Assembly (NCBI RefSeq): GCF_019443105.1
Contig: NZ_JAHZIJ010000001.1
Span: 434,001-498,000, forward strand
Reading direction: 5' to 3'
DNA from: Paenibacillus oenotherae
Lineage (GTDB): Bacteria; Bacillota; Bacilli; Paenibacillales; Paenibacillaceae
DNA length: 64,000 nt
Positions 16,634-26,035 of the stretch are shown here, in pieces (position 1 is the first letter of the stretch; the number at the start of each line of letters is the position of its first letter). The position numbers and the translations under genes are program-made. The notes beneath the pieces were generated by a model. That model saw only the letters and a list, made by a program, of their open reading frames with translations, searched no databases and was not told the origin of the DNA.

Positions 16634-18535
16634 TTATGCAGGACCGTTCACGCGCTTGCGCACTCTGGGCAGCATGGCTTTAAGCTCTGCCGCAGTATCC
16701 TCAGCCGTAAGCCCGATTTCCTGACGCTGCTCCTTGATGGAGCCATGCTCTACATACACATCCGGAACACCTTTGATTCGCACAGATACGTCCCGTTTAT
16801 TGCGAAGTGAATAGAATTCAAGCACAGCACTTCCAAGACCGCCTTGCTCGCAGCCCTCTTCCAGCACCAGCATGTTCAATCCTTCATCCGCAAGCTGCAG
16901 CAGCATTTCTTCATCAAGCGGTTTGACAAACCTGGCATTCACAACACGGATATTCAGCCCTTCGCGCTTGAGCAGTTCGGCTGCTTCTTCCGCTACCTGT
17001 ACCATTGGGCCAATGGCAATAATAGCCGCCGAGTCGCCTTCACGAACCGTTTCCCATTGCCCGATCGGTATCGGTGTCATGACTGGCTCCATGGCGACCC
17101 CAAGCCCGTTAATGCGCGGATAACGAATGGCAATCGGCCCATCACTATAATCCATTGCCGTCTTCATCATCTGGCGCAGCTCATTCTCATCCTTAGGCAT
17201 CATCAGCACCATATTAGGAATATGACGCAAATAAGCAATATCATATACACCCTGATGGGTTTCACCATCGGGTCCAACAAATCCCGCGCGGTCAATCGCG
17301 AATACAACGTTCAGGTTCTGGCGGCAAATATCATGGACCACCTGATCGTACGCGCGCTGCAGGAAGGTGGAATAGACCGCATAGACAGGCTTCATTCCTT
17401 CCATTGCCAGTGCCGCACACATTGTAGCCGCATGCTGCTCCGCAATCCCTACATCGATCATCCGGCCGGGGAAACGCTCGGCAAACTTCAACAGTCCAGA
17501 TCCTCCGGGCATTGCAGGTGTAACGGCAACAATCCGGTTGTCCTCTGCGGCAAGCTCCATTAGCGCATCACTGAATACTTCCGTATACATAGGCGGGCCC
17601 ACGGCCTTCAGCACTTGACCGGACTCAATCTTGTAAGGTGAAATGCCATGCCATTTGTGCGAATCCGCTTCTGCAGGAGAATAGCCCTTGCCCTTGACTG
17701 TCAGGATATGAATGAGAACAGGGCCGGTAACATTGTTGGCTTGCTCCATAACATCAAGCAGTTGGTTCATATCATGACCGTCAACGGGGCCAAAATACGT
17801 AAATCCGAATTGTTCAAACAAAATTCCGCCGTTAACAAGCAAATATTTGACACTATCCTTGAGACGCTCAGCCGTCTTGGCAAGCTTGCCGCCGATTGCC
17901 GGCACCTTATTAAGGAGCTGCTGCAGCTCATCCTTGGCTTTCTGATAATGGCGGTCTGTACGGATTTTGCCCAAATAATGATGCAGTGCTCCGACATTAG
18001 GCGCGATTGACATCTCATTGTCGTTGAGAATAACCGTCACATTGCTCTTCTCATGGCCGATATGATTCAGCGCCTCGAGCGCCATACCGCCGGTAAGTGC
18101 GCCGTCTCCGATTACAGCGACAACTTTGTTGTTCTCGCCTTTAAGATCGCGCGCCAGCGCCATTCCCATCGCAGCCGAAAGAGAGGTGCTGCTATGGCCC
18201 GCTTCCCACACGTCATGCGCACTCTCCGACCTCTTGACGAAGCCGCACAAACCCTTGTACTTGCGGAGCGTGTCGAATTGTTCCTTGCGGCCTGTCAATA
18301 TTTTATGAACGTAGGATTGATGACCCACGTCAAATATAAATTTATCCTTAGGGCTGTCATATAAATAATGGAGTGCGAGCGTCAGCTCCACCACACCCAA
18401 ATTCGGAGCGAGATGTCCCCCTGTTGCGGACAATTTCTCAATCAGAAATTCGCGGATTTCTTCAGCAAGCTGCCCAAGCTGCTCAACAGACAGCTCTTTC
18501 AAATCTTTAGGCTCGTTAATGTGTTCGAGCAACAC
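16634..18535 (-). CDS. dxs: 1-deoxy-D-xylulose-5-phosphate synthase
   Basis: First enzyme of the MEP isoprenoid pathway, condensing pyruvate with glyceraldehyde 3-phosphate. The thiamine diphosphate motif is [18 protein letters not shown]. Other family marks are [25 protein letters not shown] and [15 protein letters not shown]. The frame is open to 18592, but the added residues are not family-like. A GTG at 18535 (giving [12 protein letters not shown]) with GAGG upstream fits the usual start, so the protein is about 633 aa. It follows ispA and precedes tlyA, linking two isoprenoid steps in one operon. Confidence 0.95.
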   Translation of the reverse strand: MLLEHINEPKDLKELSVEQLGQLAEEIREFLIEKLSATGGHLAPNLGVVELTLALHYLYDSPKDKFIFDVGHQSYVHKILTGRKEQFDTLRKYKGLCGFVKRSESAHDVWEAGHSSTSLSAAMGMALARDLKGENNKVVAVIGDGALTGGMALEALNHIGHEKSNVTVILNDNEMSIAPNVGALHHYLGKIRTDRHYQKAKDELQQLLNKVPAIGGKLAKTAERLKDSVKYLLVNGGILFEQFGFTYFGPVDGHDMNQLLDVMEQANNVTGPVLIHILTVKGKGYSPAEADSHKWHGISPYKIESGQVLKAVGPPMYTEVFSDALMELAAEDNRIVAVTPAMPGGSGLLKFAERFPGRMIDVGIAEQHAATMCAALAMEGMKPVYAVYSTFLQRAYDQVVHDICRQNLNVVFAIDRAGFVGPDGETHQGVYDIAYLRHIPNMVLMMPKDENELRQMMKTAMDYSDGPIAIRYPRINGLGVAMEPVMTPIPIGQWETVREGDSAAIIAIGPMVQVAEEAAELLKREGLNIRVVNARFVKPLDEEMLLQLADEGLNMLVLEEGCEQGGLGSAVLEFYSLRNKRDVSVRIKGVPDVYVEHGSIKEQRQEIGLTAEDTAAELKAMLPRVRKRVNGPA

Positions 18536-18636
18536 GATATTTCCTCGCTTTCCAAGACAACGCGATTTCATTGTCCAATGAAGATCAACCAATGTCTAAT
18601 TATAGCATAGATCATGGCCTTGCCCAATATTGTCCC

Positions 18637-19548
18637 CTAATGATCCCTGCTCATCAAGTACTCGGAGATGGCAAACAACCATTCAGGCTTGCCAAGACCG
18701 GCTCTGGTGAGCGCCTCAGTAGCTTCCTTCGTCAGCCGTTCCACAAGCGTCTTGCTCTCTTCCAGACCGATCAGATAAGGGTAGGTCACCTTCTGCTGCT
18801 GTACATCGCTCTGCGTAGGTTTGCCCAGCTTCTGTTCATCGCCGATCAGATCGAGAATATCGTCCTGAACCTGAAAAGCAAGCCCGAGCTTGTGGGCAAA
18901 CTCCGTCAAGGCTTCGATCTGTGCCGGGGATGCCCCGCCGATTCTGGCCCCTGCTGTAACAGAGAATACAATCAGATCACTCGTCTTGCGGGAGTGAATG
19001 TACTCCAGTTCCGCAAGCGTCGTTCTTCCTTGCTCGCCCAGAATATCCGCCGCCTGGCCGCCAACCATGCCGGGAACGCCGGCCAAGCGGGCCAGATCGG
19101 AGACAATAGCGATGACCGTTTCTGCGGATACGCCGCGCTTCGCCGCTTGGCTGACAGAATAGAAAGCGTGTGTCAGCAGGCCGTCTCCCGCCAGAATCGC
19201 AACCGCTTCTCCATACACCTTGTGATTCGTCGGTTTGCCGCGTCTGAAATCATCATCATCCATGGCAGGCAGGTCATCGTGAATGAGTGAATACGTATGT
19301 ATCATCTCAATCGCGCAGGCGACAGGCATAGCGGAGTGCCATGCATCGGAGTCGCCTTTGACTGCTTCTGCGGCAGCAAGGACAAGGATGGGGCGAAGCC
19401 GTTTGCCGCCTGCTTCAACGGAATACATCATCGCTTCGCGCAATTGAACCGGAAATACCCATTCAGCGGGTATTGCTTCAGCAAGCGCTTGCTCCACTTC
19501 CTTGGCTGACCGGCTCAAAAACTCTGCAGTAGTAACCAATGCGTTCAA
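18637..19548 (-). CDS. ispA: Farnesyl diphosphate synthase (polyprenyl synthetase family)
   Basis: Chain-elongating prenyltransferase, 303 aa, cytosolic, making farnesyl diphosphate from IPP and DMAPP. The first Asp-rich motif is DDLPAMDDDDFRRGKPT and the second is QVQDDILD. GGKRLRP binds IPP. The sequence around the first motif (HDDLPAMDDD, four residues between the Asp pairs) is the bacterial FPPS type. The start at 19548 is two bases from the end of xseB, so translation is tightly coupled. Confidence 0.95.
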   Translation of the reverse strand: MNALVTTAEFLSRSAKEVEQALAEAIPAEWVFPVQLREAMMYSVEAGGKRLRPILVLAAAEAVKGDSDAWHSAMPVACAIEMIHTYSLIHDDLPAMDDDDFRRGKPTNHKVYGEAVAILAGDGLLTHAFYSVSQAAKRGVSAETVIAIVSDLARLAGVPGMVGGQAADILGEQGRTTLAELEYIHSRKTSDLIVFSVTAGARIGGASPAQIEALTEFAHKLGLAFQVQDDILDLIGDEQKLGKPTQSDVQQQKVTYPYLIGLEESKTLVERLTKEATEALTRAGLGKPEWLFAISEYLMSRDH

Positions 19549-19550
19549 CC

Positions 19551-19814
19551 TTATTCCCCTCTATCTTCATTTGCCGCAGCAAACGGTTTTTTATGAATGG
19601 CGCCTTCCGATTCGATCAGTATCTCGATTTTGCGTTCCACCTGCTCCAGCTTGGACCCGCACAATTGGGAAAGCCTCATTCCTTCCTGAAACAGTTCAAT
19701 CGCCGTCTCCAACGGTACATCACCGCTCTCCAGACGACTTACGATGCCCTCAAGCCGTTCCATCGCCTCTTCAAAGCCTAGCGGCTGCTCTGCCTCGCTC
19801 GCCATCGTCCTCAT
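19551..19814 (-). CDS. xseB: Exodeoxyribonuclease VII small subunit
   Basis: About 87 aa, largely helical (GFEEAMERLEGIVSRLESGD...PLETAIELFQEGMRLSQLC), the standard XseB coiled-coil hairpin that binds XseA in the exonuclease VII complex. The ATG at 19814 overlaps the xseA stop as ATGA and has AAGGAGGAGG upstream, so it is favoured over a frame opening ten codons earlier. Confidence 0.93.
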   Translation of the reverse strand: MRTMASEAEQPLGFEEAMERLEGIVSRLESGDVPLETAIELFQEGMRLSQLCGSKLEQVERKIEILIESEGAIHKKPFAAANEDRGE

Positions 19815-21163
19815 GCCTCCTCCTTCATACCCCATACATGACATTCCAAATCTCCATCAGATAGCTTAACTTTAACTAAATCCCCAAGCTGAACATCACC
19901 TATTGATTTGACCAATTTATTATTGGTGCTATCGTAAACGAGACTATAGCCGCGTGACATGACTTTAAGCGGACTCAGCGCATCCAGCTGCCGGATTGAA
20001 GCATGGAGCTTCATCCTGCGCTCCTTCATTCCGGCCGACATTGCAGCTTCCAGCCGTTCTGAAGCCGTTAACAGCCGGCCCGCCGCCAATGCCGCCTTCT
20101 CTCCCGGATGAGCTGCTGCAAGTGCGGATTTCAGACGAATAAGACGGTCATTGCCTCTTTCCGTTGCCCGCAGCATCCGCTGCTGAAGCCGTTCTGTCAG
20201 CCGATCAAGCCGTTCCGCCTGCAGCAGCATATATCTGCGTGGATGAAGGAAGACAGGTGAACGCTGCAAACGCATTAACCGTTCCTTGCGGAATTGTACG
20301 GTTCCGCGCAGCGACTGCACCAGCCGCGACCGTATATTGGTCAACTGGGCTTTCAATTCTTGCACATTCGCAACCGCGAGCTCTGCAGCAGCTGTTGGGG
20401 TAGCAGCCCGCAGATCAGCAACAAAATCCGCAATCGTAAAATCCGTCTCATGTCCAACTGCTGAAATGACCGGAATAGCTGAAGCTGCGATACTCCGTGC
20501 CACCGCTTCTTCGTTAAACGCCCACAGCTCTTCCAGCGAGCCGCCGCCGCGTCCAACAATTAATACGTCTACTTCCGCCATTTGGTTCATTATTTCTATC
20601 GCCTTCACAATAGAGGGCGCCGCTCCCGTTCCCTGGACCACAACGGGAAAAAGCAGCACCGGCACGGAAGGGTGACGACGCTGCAGCGTAATTAATATGT
20701 CCCGTACAGCAGCGCCGGTCGGTGATGTAATAATTCCTACAGCCTTTGGGTGCGCAGGTATCGGGCGCTTACGCGCTCCGTCAAACATTCCCTCCTGCTC
20801 CAGCTTGCGCTTGAGCTGTTCAAAAGCCAGGTACAGGCTTCCGATCCCATCCGGCTGCATTGCTGTAGCATAAAACTGGTAATTGCCGTCCCGCTCATAG
20901 ACCGATATATTGCCCCGTGCCAGCACCTTGGAGCCTTCCTTGGGCATGAAGGGCAGCTTCACATTATGAGAAGCGAACATAATGCATTTCAATCGGCTGT
21001 CCTTATCCTTCAAGGTGAAATACATATGCCCGCTGGAATGATGGGTGAAATTCGATATTTCACCCCGCAGCCAAACATCGCCAAGAAGCCTGTCAGACTC
21101 CAGCTTCATCCGTATATATTTATTGATATCCTTAATGGAGAAAATACGTGATTCATCAGACAT
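19811..21163 (-). CDS. xseA: Exodeoxyribonuclease VII large subunit
   Basis: Catalytic subunit of the single-strand-specific exonuclease VII, 450 aa. An N-terminal OB-fold is at about residues 8-100 (GDVWLRGEISNFTHHSSGHMYFTLKD). The catalytic core has ITSPTGAAVRDI, VGRGGGSLEELWAFN and ISAVGHETDFTIADFVADLRAATPTAAAE. A long coiled-coil follows (about 270-400), and a C-terminal LSPLKVMSRGYSL segment. It overlaps xseB by 4 bp and follows folD by 10 bp. Confidence 0.96.
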   Translation of the reverse strand: MSDESRIFSIKDINKYIRMKLESDRLLGDVWLRGEISNFTHHSSGHMYFTLKDKDSRLKCIMFASHNVKLPFMPKEGSKVLARGNISVYERDGNYQFYATAMQPDGIGSLYLAFEQLKRKLEQEGMFDGARKRPIPAHPKAVGIITSPTGAAVRDILITLQRRHPSVPVLLFPVVVQGTGAAPSIVKAIEIMNQMAEVDVLIVGRGGGSLEELWAFNEEAVARSIAASAIPVISAVGHETDFTIADFVADLRAATPTAAAELAVANVQELKAQLTNIRSRLVQSLRGTVQFRKERLMRLQRSPVFLHPRRYMLLQAERLDRLTERLQQRMLRATERGNDRLIRLKSALAAAHPGEKAALAAGRLLTASERLEAAMSAGMKERRMKLHASIRQLDALSPLKVMSRGYSLVYDSTNNKLVKSIGDVQLGDLVKVKLSDGDLECHVWGMKEEA

Positions 21164-21173
21164 ATGGGAATGA

Positions 21174-22034
21174 TCACTCCCCGATTCCGTTTGCTTGTTT
21201 AGCCGCCTTCAACGTATTGAGCATCAACATCGTAATTGTCATCGGTCCAACTCCGCCTGGAACCGGAGTCACATAACCTGCCGTATCCAGCACATCATCG
21301 TAATCTACGTCGCCCGCAAGCTTGCCATCCGGCAGCCTGTTGATGCCAACGTCAATAATGACCGCTCCCGGCTTCACGAATGACCGTCCGATTGCCTTAG
21401 GCTTGCCGATAGCTACAACGAGTATGTCAGCAGTCTTCGCGATTGCCTCCATATCTGCGGTGCGGGAATGGCAAATCGTTACCGTCGCATGCTCGCGAAG
21501 AAGCAGCATGGCAACTGGCTTGCCTACAATGTTGCTGCGGCCAATGACGACTGCATGCCTGCCCGCAATCTCGATGCCCGTTCTTTTGATGAGCTCGATA
21601 ACACCGGAAGGCGTGCATGGCAGCAAGCTGTCATCGCCGATTGTCAGATTGCCGACACTGATGGGATGGAAACCATCGACGTCTTTATGTACGCTAATAG
21701 CGTCAATAACCGGTTTCTCCTCGATATGCTTAGGAAGCGGGAGCTGGACAAGTATACCGTGAATGGTAGACTGATTGTTCAGCTTGTCTATAACGGCAAG
21801 AAGCTCCTCTTGCGTCGTCGACGCCGGGAGCCTGTGAACCTCCGAGTAAAAGCCCAGCTGCTGGCATGCCTTCTCCTTGCTCCCAACATACACTTTGGAT
21901 GCCGGGTCTTCGCCTACCAGTACTACTGCCAATCCAGGTACGATGCCGCGCTGTGCCAGCTTAGCTGTTTCTTCACCGATTTCGACGCGGATCGCATCTG
22001 AAATTTGTTTGCCTTCAATTCGTTGTGCCGACAT
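21174..22034 (-). CDS. folD: Bifunctional methylenetetrahydrofolate dehydrogenase/cyclohydrolase
   Basis: Interconverts 5,10-methylene- and 10-formyl-tetrahydrofolate. Family signatures are [18 protein letters not shown] (catalytic Lys and Tyr), [33 protein letters not shown] (NADP site) and [11 protein letters not shown]. The length of 286 aa is normal. The ATG at 22034 has AAGGAG about 10 bp upstream. The gene lies directly downstream of a 390-bp hairpin-repeat block that separates it from nusB. Confidence 0.96.
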   Translation of the reverse strand: MSAQRIEGKQISDAIRVEIGEETAKLAQRGIVPGLAVVLVGEDPASKVYVGSKEKACQQLGFYSEVHRLPASTTQEELLAVIDKLNNQSTIHGILVQLPLPKHIEEKPVIDAISVHKDVDGFHPISVGNLTIGDDSLLPCTPSGVIELIKRTGIEIAGRHAVVIGRSNIVGKPVAMLLLREHATVTICHSRTADMEAIAKTADILVVAIGKPKAIGRSFVKPGAVIIDVGINRLPDGKLAGDVDYDDVLDTAGYVTPVPGGVGPMTITMLMLNTLKAAKQANGIGE

Positions 22035-22059
22035 ATTGGTTCATCTCCTTTTTATTGAT

Positions 22060-22112
22060 CCCCCTAAATCCCCCTTGGAAAGGGGGACCCCAAGGGCTTC
22101 GCCCTCTGGACA
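22060..22112. repeat. G/C-run palindromes upstream of folD
   Basis: The palindrome tcccccttggaaaggggga at 22069-22087 is followed by gggcttcgccc at 22094-22104. The first belongs to a type of short palindrome with C5/G5 arms seen dispersed in many bacterial genomes. It lies in the leader of the folD operon and could form stable hairpins in either strand's RNA. Confidence 0.55.
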
Positions 22113-22241
22113 CCCAGCCGAATAACGTCTGTGCTGCAGGGACGCTCTATTGTTACTCCGAACTTCTTCCCCGCTTTCGTCCCTCCGGGACACGCTCTAC
22201 TTCGGGTGATCTGCTTCCGATCATTTCTCCGGTCAGCCTAT

Positions 22242-22415
22242 TAAGTGCCTGTCGCCCACTTCGCAGGCTTGTCCCTGCGGGACTTAAATGCTCTTTAAGT
22301 GCAAGTGCCCTGTCGCCCACTTCATGGGCTTGTCCCTTCGGGACTTAAATGCTCTTTAAGCGCAGGTGCCTGTCGCCCGCTTCGCGGGCTTGTCCCCGCG
22401 GGACTTGAAATGCGG
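22242..22415. repeat. Three tandem hairpin-forming repeats of ~53-61 bp
   Basis: Three adjacent units begin at 22242, 22295 and 22356. The shared core is ttaag.gc...cctgtcgcccacttc...gggcttgtccc...gggacttaaatgctct. Inside each, tgtcgccc/gggc and tccc/ggga arms can fold. The last unit has cccgcttcgcggg and ccccgcggg. The units are contiguous, so this is not CRISPR. The rest of the 390-bp gap between nusB and folD (22035-22424) shows no ORF or promoter that I can support. Confidence 0.75.
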
Positions 22416-22424
22416 TTTGCTAGG

Positions 22425-22874
22425 TTATGCTTTAGGCTTTAGCTCATCTACCGCTTGAAGGAGACGGCCTAAGACGCCGTTTACGAATTTACCGGACTCG
22501 TCTGTGCCGAAATGCTTGGCCAGATCTATCGCTTCGTTGATCGCTGCTTTGGGCGGAACATCATCGCGAAATATCATCTCATAGCATGCAAGACGCAAGA
22601 TCTGACGGTCTACACGGGATAACCGGTCTACCTGCCAGCCCGTCAAATAACCCTGTAGCATATCGTCAATCGCCGCTTTGTTCGCTGTAACGCCGTTGAC
22701 TAGCTCGCGAACGTGGTCGTCAATGGCTCCTACATCTGTCGAGTCAAGACCAAGCTCGTTCTCTTCGTTTACTTCGTCAAACAGCATGTTGACCGCTTCA
22801 ACCGCGGCCACTTCGTTCATTTCCATCTGGTACAAGCTTTGTACCGCTATTTCCCGTGCAAGCCTTCGTTTCAT
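22425..22874 (-). CDS. nusB: Transcription antitermination factor NusB
   Basis: All-helical RNA-binding protein that assembles with NusE/S10 at boxA of rRNA operons. The start MKRRLAREIAVQSLYQMEMN, the middle DRLSRVDRQILRLACYEMIF and the end PPKAAINEAIDLAKHFGTDESGKFVNGVLG are canonical. The ATG at 22874 has AGGAGG 4-5 bp upstream and is chosen over an in-frame start eight codons earlier. About 149 aa. Confidence 0.95.
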   Translation of the reverse strand: MKRRLAREIAVQSLYQMEMNEVAAVEAVNMLFDEVNEENELGLDSTDVGAIDDHVRELVNGVTANKAAIDDMLQGYLTGWQVDRLSRVDRQILRLACYEMIFRDDVPPKAAINEAIDLAKHFGTDESGKFVNGVLGRLLQAVDELKPKA

Positions 22875-23010
22875 GGGGCCTCCTGACAATCTCATCATAT
22901 TTCAGTAAGAAGAAAAGACAGACACCGTCCTGTACGGCGAAGCCGGTCTCATCTCTCGAAGAAGTCCGTAAAGTATAGGAGAACGATTTATTTATACTTT
23001 CAGATCTTTT

Positions 23011-23072
23011 CAAAAAATATGATCTCCTCCCTGCCCCGATCAGAATTCATTTTGTCCGGGGTACGGAGGAGA
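23011..23072 (-). terminator. Terminator between the DUF2273 gene and nusB
   Basis: The long arms tctcctccctgcccc/ccggggtacggaggaga form a strong hairpin. Read on the minus strand it is followed by atattttttg. It should stop asp23-amaP-DUF2273 transcription before nusB. Confidence 0.75.
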
Positions 23073-23080
23073 CCATAGCA

Positions 23081-23308
23081 CTATTTGAACGGACGCCATC
23101 TCTCCATAAGCCACTCGGTAAGCCGCTGCCATGGAATTACAGGTCCGCTTTGTTCATCCTTCGCCTTGCCAATCGTATAGCCAATCCAGAGCAGCAGCGC
23201 AAAGAACAGCATGTCCCAGAAGCCTACAATGAAATAGATGATACCAAGTACTACTCCCGTAGCAACACCGGCAATCCGTCCTCCATAGGTTGTCCAGATT
23301 TCCCTCAT
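23081..23308 (-). CDS. DUF2273 family small membrane protein
   Basis: About 75 aa with a hydrophobic centre (GVATGVVLGIIYFIVGFWDMLFFALLLWIGYTIG), likely two membrane helices, and a charged C-terminus. DUF2273 proteins accompany AmaP and Asp23-type proteins in Gram-positive envelope-stress operons. The ATG at 23308 has AGGGGTG upstream; a GTG three codons earlier is possible. It starts 11 bp after the amaP stop. Confidence 0.85.
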   Translation of the reverse strand: MREIWTTYGGRIAGVATGVVLGIIYFIVGFWDMLFFALLLWIGYTIGKAKDEQSGPVIPWQRLTEWLMERWRPFK

Positions 23309-23319
23309 TGACAACACCC

Positions 23320-23883
23320 CTATTCCACTCGACTTTTGAAGTTCGTCGACTGGATGATGTTCGCCACGAATACCGCTACTGTCGCTACCGGAATGCCAGT
23401 AATCTCTTCAACATGTGATTTAACAGCGCGCTGAATCTCTTCCGTCAATACCGGAATCGAGGACTCTCCATCCGCAACTGCCCGAAGTGAAATATCGATG
23501 CCAGCCTCGCTAATACGAATGCGCGCCCGCAGATCCTTGATCCCCCGCTGACGGCCAGCCGCCTTCAACGCCAAATTCTCAACGGTTTCAATGGAAATCC
23601 GAATGTCGCCAAATTCCGTACGCTGGTCAATGGAAGGAGCCGATGAATTGCTGCGGCGCAGCGATACATAGAAGAATCGCAATCCAATCAGGAACATAAC
23701 GACCGATACGGCTACAACCGTCCACTGCAGCCACTCTACTTTGCCGCTATACAGATCTTGAACGATTTCTCTGGACCATTCCTCTGGAATCCAGTTTAAC
23801 CCGATGCCAAATGCCAGTACTGACAATGCACCCACTGCGAGGCTTAACAGAAACAACAGCAGCTTGTCCATTACTCTTATCAA
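23320..23883 (-). CDS. amaP: Alkaline shock response membrane anchor protein AmaP
   Basis: 187-aa membrane protein with two N-terminal helices (about residues 6-28 and 52-72) and a cytosolic Asp23-like C-terminal domain (ISIETVENLALKAAGRQRGI...IPVLTEEIQRAVKSHVEEITG). In Staphylococcus AmaP anchors Asp23 at the membrane. A TTG at 23883 has AGGAGG at ideal distance; the ATG four codons later is further away. It lies between asp23 and the DUF2273 gene. Confidence 0.85.
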   Translation of the reverse strand: MIRVMDKLLLFLLSLAVGALSVLAFGIGLNWIPEEWSREIVQDLYSGKVEWLQWTVVAVSVVMFLIGLRFFYVSLRRSNSSAPSIDQRTEFGDIRISIETVENLALKAAGRQRGIKDLRARIRISEAGIDISLRAVADGESSIPVLTEEIQRAVKSHVEEITGIPVATVAVFVANIIQSTNFKSRVE

Positions 23884-23982
23884 TGGGAGCCTCCTCCTTG
23901 GGGCAGACTAGATAAAACCCCCAAGCGCCGAGCGGCAAGCCCATTCACAAGGGGGTATAGCTATCTTACTTATTCACTCCAT

Positions 23983-24387
23983 TTACTTCACGCGATGCGC
24001 TTCATCCTCGTCCGGTTTATCATTCGTCTTGAAATGGACGTCATGGATATGAACGTTGACTTCAACGACATGCAAGCCTGTCATCGTTTCGATAGAGCGC
24101 TTCACATTCCGTTGAATGTCGGAAGCGATCTCCGGAATTCGGTTGCCGTACTCCACAATGATAGAGACGTCTACAGCCGCTTCCCGTTGTCCAACTTCAA
24201 CCTTCACGCCCTTGGACAAGTTCTTGCGTCCCAGCAGCTCAGCAATACCGCCAGCTAATCCGCCGCTCATTCCAGCAACACCTTGAACCTCAATAGTCGC
24301 AAGTCCTGCGATAATCTCTATGACTTCGGGTGCGATCTGAATAGTGCCCATGTCGGTCTTCTCATAGTCCGCTGCCAGCGTACTCAT
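23983..24387 (-). CDS. asp23: Asp23/Gls24 family envelope stress protein
   Basis: About 134 aa. The typical Asp23 core reads GTIQIAPEVIEIIAGLATIEVQGVAGMSGG and VEVGQREAAVDVSIIVEYG, then IPEIASDIQRNVKRSIETMTGLHV. It is a soluble protein expected to polymerise at the membrane through AmaP. Two ATG codons four residues apart compete (24396 and 24387); the second is better spaced from GGAGGTG. It is the first gene of the asp23-amaP-DUF2273 unit. B. subtilis YqhY at the same locus affects acetyl-CoA carboxylase, and accC lies next door here. Confidence 0.9.
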   Translation of the reverse strand: MSTLAADYEKTDMGTIQIAPEVIEIIAGLATIEVQGVAGMSGGLAGGIAELLGRKNLSKGVKVEVGQREAAVDVSIIVEYGNRIPEIASDIQRNVKRSIETMTGLHVVEVNVHIHDVHFKTNDKPDEDEAHRVK

Positions 24388-24463
24388 GGTTATCATACAC
24401 CTCCCGTAAAAAGTTGCGCAGCTTCAGCCTCCAGCCGATAGCTCATCCGCTTCTTATTTCTAT

Positions 24464-24492
24464 ACTATAGCATTCAGAGAGAAATATGACAA
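24464..24492 (-). promoter_or_regulatory. Sigma-A promoter of asp23-amaP-DUF2273
   Basis: On the minus strand TTGTCA (24487-24492) and TATAGT (24464-24469) are separated by exactly 17 bp, with TGC just before the -10. Each hexamer matches consensus at five of six positions. It lies 77 bp upstream of the asp23 start and gives the trio its own promoter independent of accBC. Confidence 0.7.
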
Positions 24493-24589
24493 ACAACATT
24501 GCAGTTGTTAATCAGCATCAGTGAACCCCGGGATACAGACGATGTCAAAGGTTGACAATCCTGTGTTCCGCCTGGCTGATGCCGGTTTG

Positions 24590-25981
24590 TCAAATTGTAA
24601 AGTTGGCGCCTTCGCCTTCTCTTTCCTTCTCCGGTTGATTGACATCGTATTCCTCAAGGAACTTAATGTCGAAATTGCCGTCAACAAACTTAGGATGATT
24701 AAGCAGCTTCATATGAAAAGGAATGGTCGTGCGAATGCCGTCGATCGCAAATTCAGCGAGTGCCCGCTTCATTCTTGATATCGCATCCTCACGGTTCTCG
24801 CCCCAAACAATCAGCTTCGCAATCATAGAATCATAATGCGGCGAAATCGTATAGCCCGGGTACGCTGCGCTGTCCACTCGAACGCCAAGACCGCCCGGCG
24901 GCAAGTAAAACTGAATTTGGCCCGGCGCAGGCATAAAGTTGCGATCCGGATCCTCCGCATTAATGCGGCATTCAATTGACCAGCCGTTAATCCGGATATC
25001 CGATTGCTTGATCGACAACGGATTGCCCTCAGCAACGGAGATCATCTCTTTGATCAGATCAACGCCTGTTATCATCTCTGTAACGGGATGCTCAACCTGA
25101 ATCCGGGTATTCATCTCCATGAAGTAGAAATTGCCGTCGGGACCAAGCAGAAACTCCAGCGTTCCTGCTCCGGCATAATTCACCGCAAGAGCGGCGCGCA
25201 CTGCGGCTTGTCCCATACGCTCGCGGAGAGCCTGGCTCAGCACTGCACAAGGCGCCTCCTCCACCAGCTTCTGGCGGCGGCGCTGAACGGAGCAGTCACG
25301 CTCGAACAGATGAACGGCATTGCCGTGCTTATCGGCCATAATCTGAATTTCGACATGCTTCATGCCTGTCAGAAACTTCTCCAAATATACGCCGGCATTG
25401 CCGAATGCCTTCTGGGCTTCCTGCTGCGCTGTCGTAATCTGGGAAACGAGAGATTCCTCGTCCTCCGCAATACGAATGCCTTTGCCTCCGCCGCCTGCCG
25501 TCGCTTTAATAATGACCGGATAACCGATCTCGCGGGCAATTCGAAGCGCATCGTCCATATCCTCCACAAGTCCGTCCGACCCAGGAATAACAGGAACATC
25601 CGCTGCCTTCATCGTATTCTTGGCGACTGCCTTGTCCCCCATCTTGCTGATCGCTTGCGGAGAAGGGCCTATGAAGGTCACATTGCAGGATTCGCATATT
25701 TCAGCGAAATTAGCGTTCTCGGCAAGAAATCCGTATCCAGGGTGAATGGCGTCGCACTCTGTTAATGTGGCGACACTCATAATATTCGTCAGGTTGAGAT
25801 AGCTGTCCTTGGATGCTGTCGGCCCAATGCAATAAGCCTCGTCCGCAAGCCGGACATGCAGGGAATCACGATCAGCCTCAGAGTATACAGCAACAGTTCC
25901 GATGCCAAGCTCGCGGCAGGCGCGAATGATCCGGACAGCAATTTCTCCCCGGTTGGCAATCAATATTTTATTAAATTTCAA
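24590..25981 (-). CDS. accC: Acetyl-CoA carboxylase, biotin carboxylase subunit
   Basis: ATP-grasp enzyme that carboxylates biotin on AccB. Features: N-terminal [22 protein letters not shown], the glycine-rich ATP loop [29 protein letters not shown], the metal-binding [14 protein letters not shown], and the C-terminal lid. The 463 aa length is slightly above the usual ~450, owing to a charged tail. It follows accB by 54 bp. Confidence 0.96.
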   Translation of the reverse strand: MKFNKILIANRGEIAVRIIRACRELGIGTVAVYSEADRDSLHVRLADEAYCIGPTASKDSYLNLTNIMSVATLTECDAIHPGYGFLAENANFAEICESCNVTFIGPSPQAISKMGDKAVAKNTMKAADVPVIPGSDGLVEDMDDALRIAREIGYPVIIKATAGGGGKGIRIAEDEESLVSQITTAQQEAQKAFGNAGVYLEKFLTGMKHVEIQIMADKHGNAVHLFERDCSVQRRRQKLVEEAPCAVLSQALRERMGQAAVRAALAVNYAGAGTLEFLLGPDGNFYFMEMNTRIQVEHPVTEMITGVDLIKEMISVAEGNPLSIKQSDIRINGWSIECRINAEDPDRNFMPAPGQIQFYLPPGGLGVRVDSAAYPGYTISPHYDSMIAKLIVWGENREDAISRMKRALAEFAIDGIRTTIPFHMKLLNHPKFVDGNFDIKFLEEYDVNQPEKEREGEGANFTI

Positions 25982-26035
25982 GGTCTTACCCCTTTCGATC
26001 GCTGTCGTTCATGGACTGAATTCCTCGCAGCCGGA

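Noticed and set aside
22242-22415. CRISPR array
   Set aside because: The units are directly contiguous with no unique spacers, they vary in length, and no cas genes are nearby.
24552-24593. Inverted TTGACAA/TTGTCAA pair at the end of accC as an operator
   Set aside because: The arms are only 7 bp with ~28 bp between them at the 3' end of a gene; chance or a weak terminator part is more likely.
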